The notes under the pieces: generated by a model | Seen by the model: only the letters and a program-made list of their open reading frames with translations | Told to the model about the DNA's origin: nothing | The model's database searches: none | Source of the DNA: Methanobrevibacter millerae | GTDB taxonomy: Archaea; Methanobacteriota; Methanobacteria; Methanobacteriales; Methanobacteriaceae | Direction of reading: 5' to 3' | Assembly: GCF_900103415.1 (NCBI RefSeq) | Contig: NZ_FMXB01000021.1 | Span: 1-36,631 of the forward strand | DNA: 36,631 nucleotides | Translations under genes and position numbers: made by a program | Shown: piece by piece, positions 34,801 through 36,631 of the stretch | Numbering within the stretch: position 1 is the stretch's first letter | Layout: the number at the start of each line of letters is the position of its first letter

Positions 34801-36631
34801 CCTATGAAAATATTGATTTCACATATACATTAATATTGGTTGACCACAATGAAACCCCAATCATTAATGCGGAAATAACATTCAACTTTGAAAACAGGAC
34901 ATTCACCAATAAAACAGACAACAACGGAGAAATAATACTGAACTTTAACCTGAAAGAAGGAAATTACACTATAACAAGCTCATACAAAACAGTCAACAAC
35001 ACAAACCATATAATAATCGTTGACGACTCACATCTAATAGGGAATGACGTAAAGGCCTACAGTGGAACCAATTTCACATATAAAACAAAATTAACGAATC
35101 ACAACAACAATCCAATAGAAAACGCCGAAATAACCTACATTATAGGAAATGAAACATTTACAAATAAAACTAATTCAAAAGGCGAATCAACGCTAACATT
35201 TAACTTAGAAACTGGAAACTACACCATAATAGCTAAATATAAAAATAGAACTATTGAAAATACCTTTGAAATAATCGAAGACTATATTTTAAGAGGAAAT
35301 GATGTTAAAGCGTTTTCAGAAACTAACTTTACTTACAGAGTTAACTTAACAGACCACAACGGGAAAGCAATCCAAAACGCAGAAATCGCATTTAACATCA
35401 ATGGAGAAAACTACACCAATACAACCAATAATAACGGCCAAGCAGTGTTAAACCTCAATTTAAAAGGTGGAAACTATATAATAACCGTTAATTATAGGAA
35501 CACAACAACCAAAAATAACATTGAGATTATTGAAGACTTCTTATTAATTGGTAATGACATTAAAGCTTATGCAGAAGATAATTTCACATACAGAGTTAAT
35601 TTAACCGATCATAACGGAAATTTCGTGGAAAATGCAGAAATCATATTTTCAATTGAAAATAAAACATTTACAAATAAAACAAATATTAATGGTCAAGCCA
35701 TATTAACTTTAAGCCTCAAGGAAGGAAACTACGCCATAAATGTTAATTATAGAAATGCAACAACTACAAACAATCTGGAAATCATCGAAGACCACCAGAT
35801 AACTGGCCAAAACATCAAAGCATACGAAAACACAGACTTTACATACACAATAACCTTGACAAGAACAGACGGCACACCACTGACAAACAAAACAATCACA
35901 TTCATAATAAATAACAGAAGATACACAAACACCAGTAATGAAGAAGGAAAAGCATCAAGAACGCTTAATTTACCTGCAAACAACTACACAATAACAGCAA
36001 TATACAAAAATACTCAAATAACAAATAACCTAACGATAATAAGCGAAGATTATATCCTTCAGGCAAATAATATACGAGCTTACAGTCAAAGAGATTTCCA
36101 ATACAAAGTAAACCTAACAGACCATAACGGAAATCCAATTAAAAATGCTGAAATAACATTCATATTTGAAAATGAGATGTTCATTAATAAAACTGACGAT
36201 AACGGCCAAGCAATATTGAATTTAAACCTTGAAAAAGGAAACTACACAATAAACGCCAGGTATAATGATGCGAAAATAACAAATCACTTTGAAATCATTG
36301 AAACCTACACATTAAAAGGAATCAATGTGAAATCCTATGAAAACTTTGACTTCAAATACGTCGTAAAATTAACAAACCACAACAATAAAACAATATCCAA
36401 CCAAGAAATAACATTTACAATTGAAAATAAAACCTATACAAACAAAACTGATTCAAATGGTCAGGCCACATTAACATTAAACCTTAAAAGTGGAAACTAC
36501 ACAATAACGGCCAAATATAATGACATTACAACAACCAATCAGTTAAACATCATAAAATATGATTTGGAAAGAATAGAAAGTGACAATTTAACAATGTATT
36601 ACAAAGACGGATCCAAATTCACAGCAAGACT
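31803..36631 (+). CDS. ALP5: adhesin-like protein, 3' end outside the window
   Basis: A fourth tandem paralogue whose frame stays open to the right edge; 1609 residues are visible and about 410 are expected to be missing, judging from ALP4. The signal peptide is residues 1-24 (ending V-I-Y-A). The mature protein starts with YVDSDNGNDDYDG and a W-Q-T-P-V-Q-T-I motif (about 38-65). This is the DUF1565-like opening of many pectin-lyase-fold proteins, and none of the other three has it. The beta-helix runs to about 456 with turns such as GGAIYNSG. The first Ig-like module (about 460-550) contains a divergent stretch, EIMRLMYEKNTVDY. Four more Ig-like modules follow, then stalk modules 1-8 and the start of 9. 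GGGAG at 31789-31793 precedes the ATG by nine bases. Stalk offset from ALP4 is a constant 5879 bases. Confidence 0.92.
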   Translation, partial: MKLKKILEILLILIVLINISVIYAADNDTNTLSKSNDFNIYVDSDNGNDDYDGNSWQTPVQTIGKALSLTNNTSNIYLSNGTYKGINNTQLKIENKNIINIIGSDNTIIDGENLNQILTLSNINKITLNNLQFINAINKNSNYGVAISIKDNATVFIDNCQFRDNTKSSIYNNGNLTITNTYFTNNKDRVGDRWNSILGGAIYNSGTLNINNSTFRENYAGSGGAIYNSGNLMVSNSTFRYNKATSHGSSLIVDSIKYRSDGGRGGDICNFGNATVINSTFRETQLIDLGARGGSIYNNGTMLLKQIVISDIALISDDAVGRHSAGTAIANIANLTLEDSLIANITTHVTYEGRLQGAIQNEGLLTARRTIFENNKVDKLNYHYIYYDIGSGNIYNTGEGLLDITSCIFLNNNTRILETVPQDICIRGGGALCLENNSWNGENPFKNHHIYGTLNVTRYWTISLEPEYSMLEIGEKTNVSEIMRLMYEKNTVDYSQLPDLYVTFNVNGEIITKKLINGIATVEFNQSETKGSYIVTAALENNVQKADIDVGKEKSQMEVEAAEIYYGDDAVFNIIVTGNYSHQPTGKISIIIDETKYTTDIKNTKAIIAIPKLIPKTYDLIIRYEGDEDYFKSFHHQNYTVHKRPTNMSLEIPEINYGEIGIITVTLSPEEVSTQAYMYITDENNQTTKKTVYVRNGTEVKLKNFASGTYNITIETWENRYYESTNATAIFKVNKFMTNLKINASDINAGETEILNITLLPKGEVAGEANLTINNYTQIIFLKNGENTVKIENLTGGIYNVTVTFPGDKKYAAATASTTFTVMKLQSNITARIENNILYINTTPNTTGLVLIYINEDIYEVNLTNSQIIFPINFTKAENNIFIYYQGDKNFNYSMYYLTYECEELLNLTVYDSLFYNTENATIYITLTDEEGYGIANRTITITVNNETYTKITENDGSVSLELNLPVGSYEIIAQYRNKAATNTIKVIEDAFILANDTKAYENIDFTYTLILVDHNETPIINAEITFNFENRTFTNKTDNNGEIILNFNLKEGNYTITSSYKTVNNTNHIIIVDDSHLIGNDVKAYSGTNFTYKTKLTNHNNNPIENAEITYIIGNETFTNKTNSKGESTLTFNLETGNYTIIAKYKNRTIENTFEIIEDYILRGNDVKAFSETNFTYRVNLTDHNGKAIQNAEIAFNINGENYTNTTNNNGQAVLNLNLKGGNYIITVNYRNTTTKNNIEIIEDFLLIGNDIKAYAEDNFTYRVNLTDHNGNFVENAEIIFSIENKTFTNKTNINGQAILTLSLKEGNYAINVNYRNATTTNNLEIIEDHQITGQNIKAYENTDFTYTITLTRTDGTPLTNKTITFIINNRRYTNTSNEEGKASRTLNLPANNYTITAIYKNTQITNNLTIISEDYILQANNIRAYSQRDFQYKVNLTDHNGNPIKNAEITFIFENEMFINKTDDNGQAILNLNLEKGNYTINARYNDAKITNHFEIIETYTLKGINVKSYENFDFKYVVKLTNHNNKTISNQEITFTIENKTYTNKTDSNGQATLTLNLKSGNYTITAKYNDITTTNQLNIIKYDLERIESDNLTMYYKDGSKFTAR
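34515..36631 (+). repeat. Stalk modules 1-8 and part of 9 of ALP5
   Basis: These are the same units, in the same order, as in ALP2-ALP4, cut by the window edge within module 9 (after YYKDGSKFTARL). Modules 3, 4, 5 and 8 resemble ALP2 (IIAKYKNRT, KAFSETNF, NGNFV, ISNQE), whereas modules 2 and 7 resemble ALP4. Bases 35226-35366 are identical to 16143-16283. Confidence 0.88.
35226..35366 (+). repeat. 141-bp segment identical to one in ALP2
   Basis: Partner copy of 16143-16283, about 19 kb away with two paralogues between that do not share the match. Confidence 0.85.

Noticed and set aside
11688-36631. Diversity-generating retroelement as the source of head variation
   Set aside because: There is no reverse transcriptase or template repeat in the window, and the differences are not confined to adenine positions. 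Homologous exchange explains the pattern.
2404-36631. Sortase or membrane anchoring of the ALPs
   Set aside because: The four visible C-termini end in a beta-strand module (VTVKE or VTVTA) with no LPxTG, hydrophobic helix or basic tail.
2404-36631. Mobile element carrying the ALP cluster
   Set aside because: No transposase, integrase, terminal inverted repeats or tRNA gene is visible in the window.

Overview
The window looks like a chromosomal stretch of a host-associated methanogen of the Methanobacteriales, most likely Methanobrevibacter or a close relative. This rests on the very low GC content, archaeal TATA-like promoter boxes and GGTG/GGAG-type ribosome sites. It also rests on very large, Asn/Thr-rich secreted proteins built from parallel beta-helices and Ig-like repeats, the 'adhesin-like proteins' (ALPs) known from that group. 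The species cannot be named from the sequence alone.

Layout. Positions 2-1822 hold the end of an unrecognised protein gene and a cytoplasmic TPR-repeat protein, probably one operon. Positions 1823-2353 are a spacer in which I find no convincing gene. Positions 2404-11358 (minus strand) encode ALP1, a 2984-residue secreted protein with a beta-helix, two tandem PQQ-like beta-propellers, an array of Ig-like repeats and a C-terminal repeat triplet; a hairpin-plus-T-tract terminator follows it. A 329-base, extremely AT-rich divergent promoter region separates it from a tandem array of four plus-strand paralogues: ALP2 (11688-18494), ALP3 (18608-25492), ALP4 (25615-31698) and ALP5 (31803 to the right edge, incomplete). 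Each has its own signal peptide, upstream promoter-like sequence and ribosome site; ALP2, ALP3 and ALP4 end in related T-rich 3' sequences.

How they fit together. ALP2-ALP5 share one design: a signal peptide, a variable beta-helix head, five Ig-like modules and a stalk of twelve modules of about 85 residues. From the third stop-free Ig anchor to the end, every anchor I compared keeps a constant offset (6998, 6206 and 5879 bases between neighbours), so about 1370 residues appear locked in length while the heads differ in length and sequence. Within this shared part, similarity between the copies switches partner from segment to segment, and some stretches are exactly identical (301 bp between ALP2 and ALP3, 141 bp between ALP2 and ALP5). 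That is the pattern expected from gene conversion or unequal recombination in a repertoire of surface proteins. ALP1 has a different body but ends in the same three modules, including a lone cysteine in the penultimate one, so this C-terminal triplet is a candidate wall-attachment or export module.

I regard the variable-head, fixed-stalk, recombining cassette array and the shared C-terminal triplet as the most interesting content. Functions in adhesion or wall attachment are inferred from architecture, not shown.
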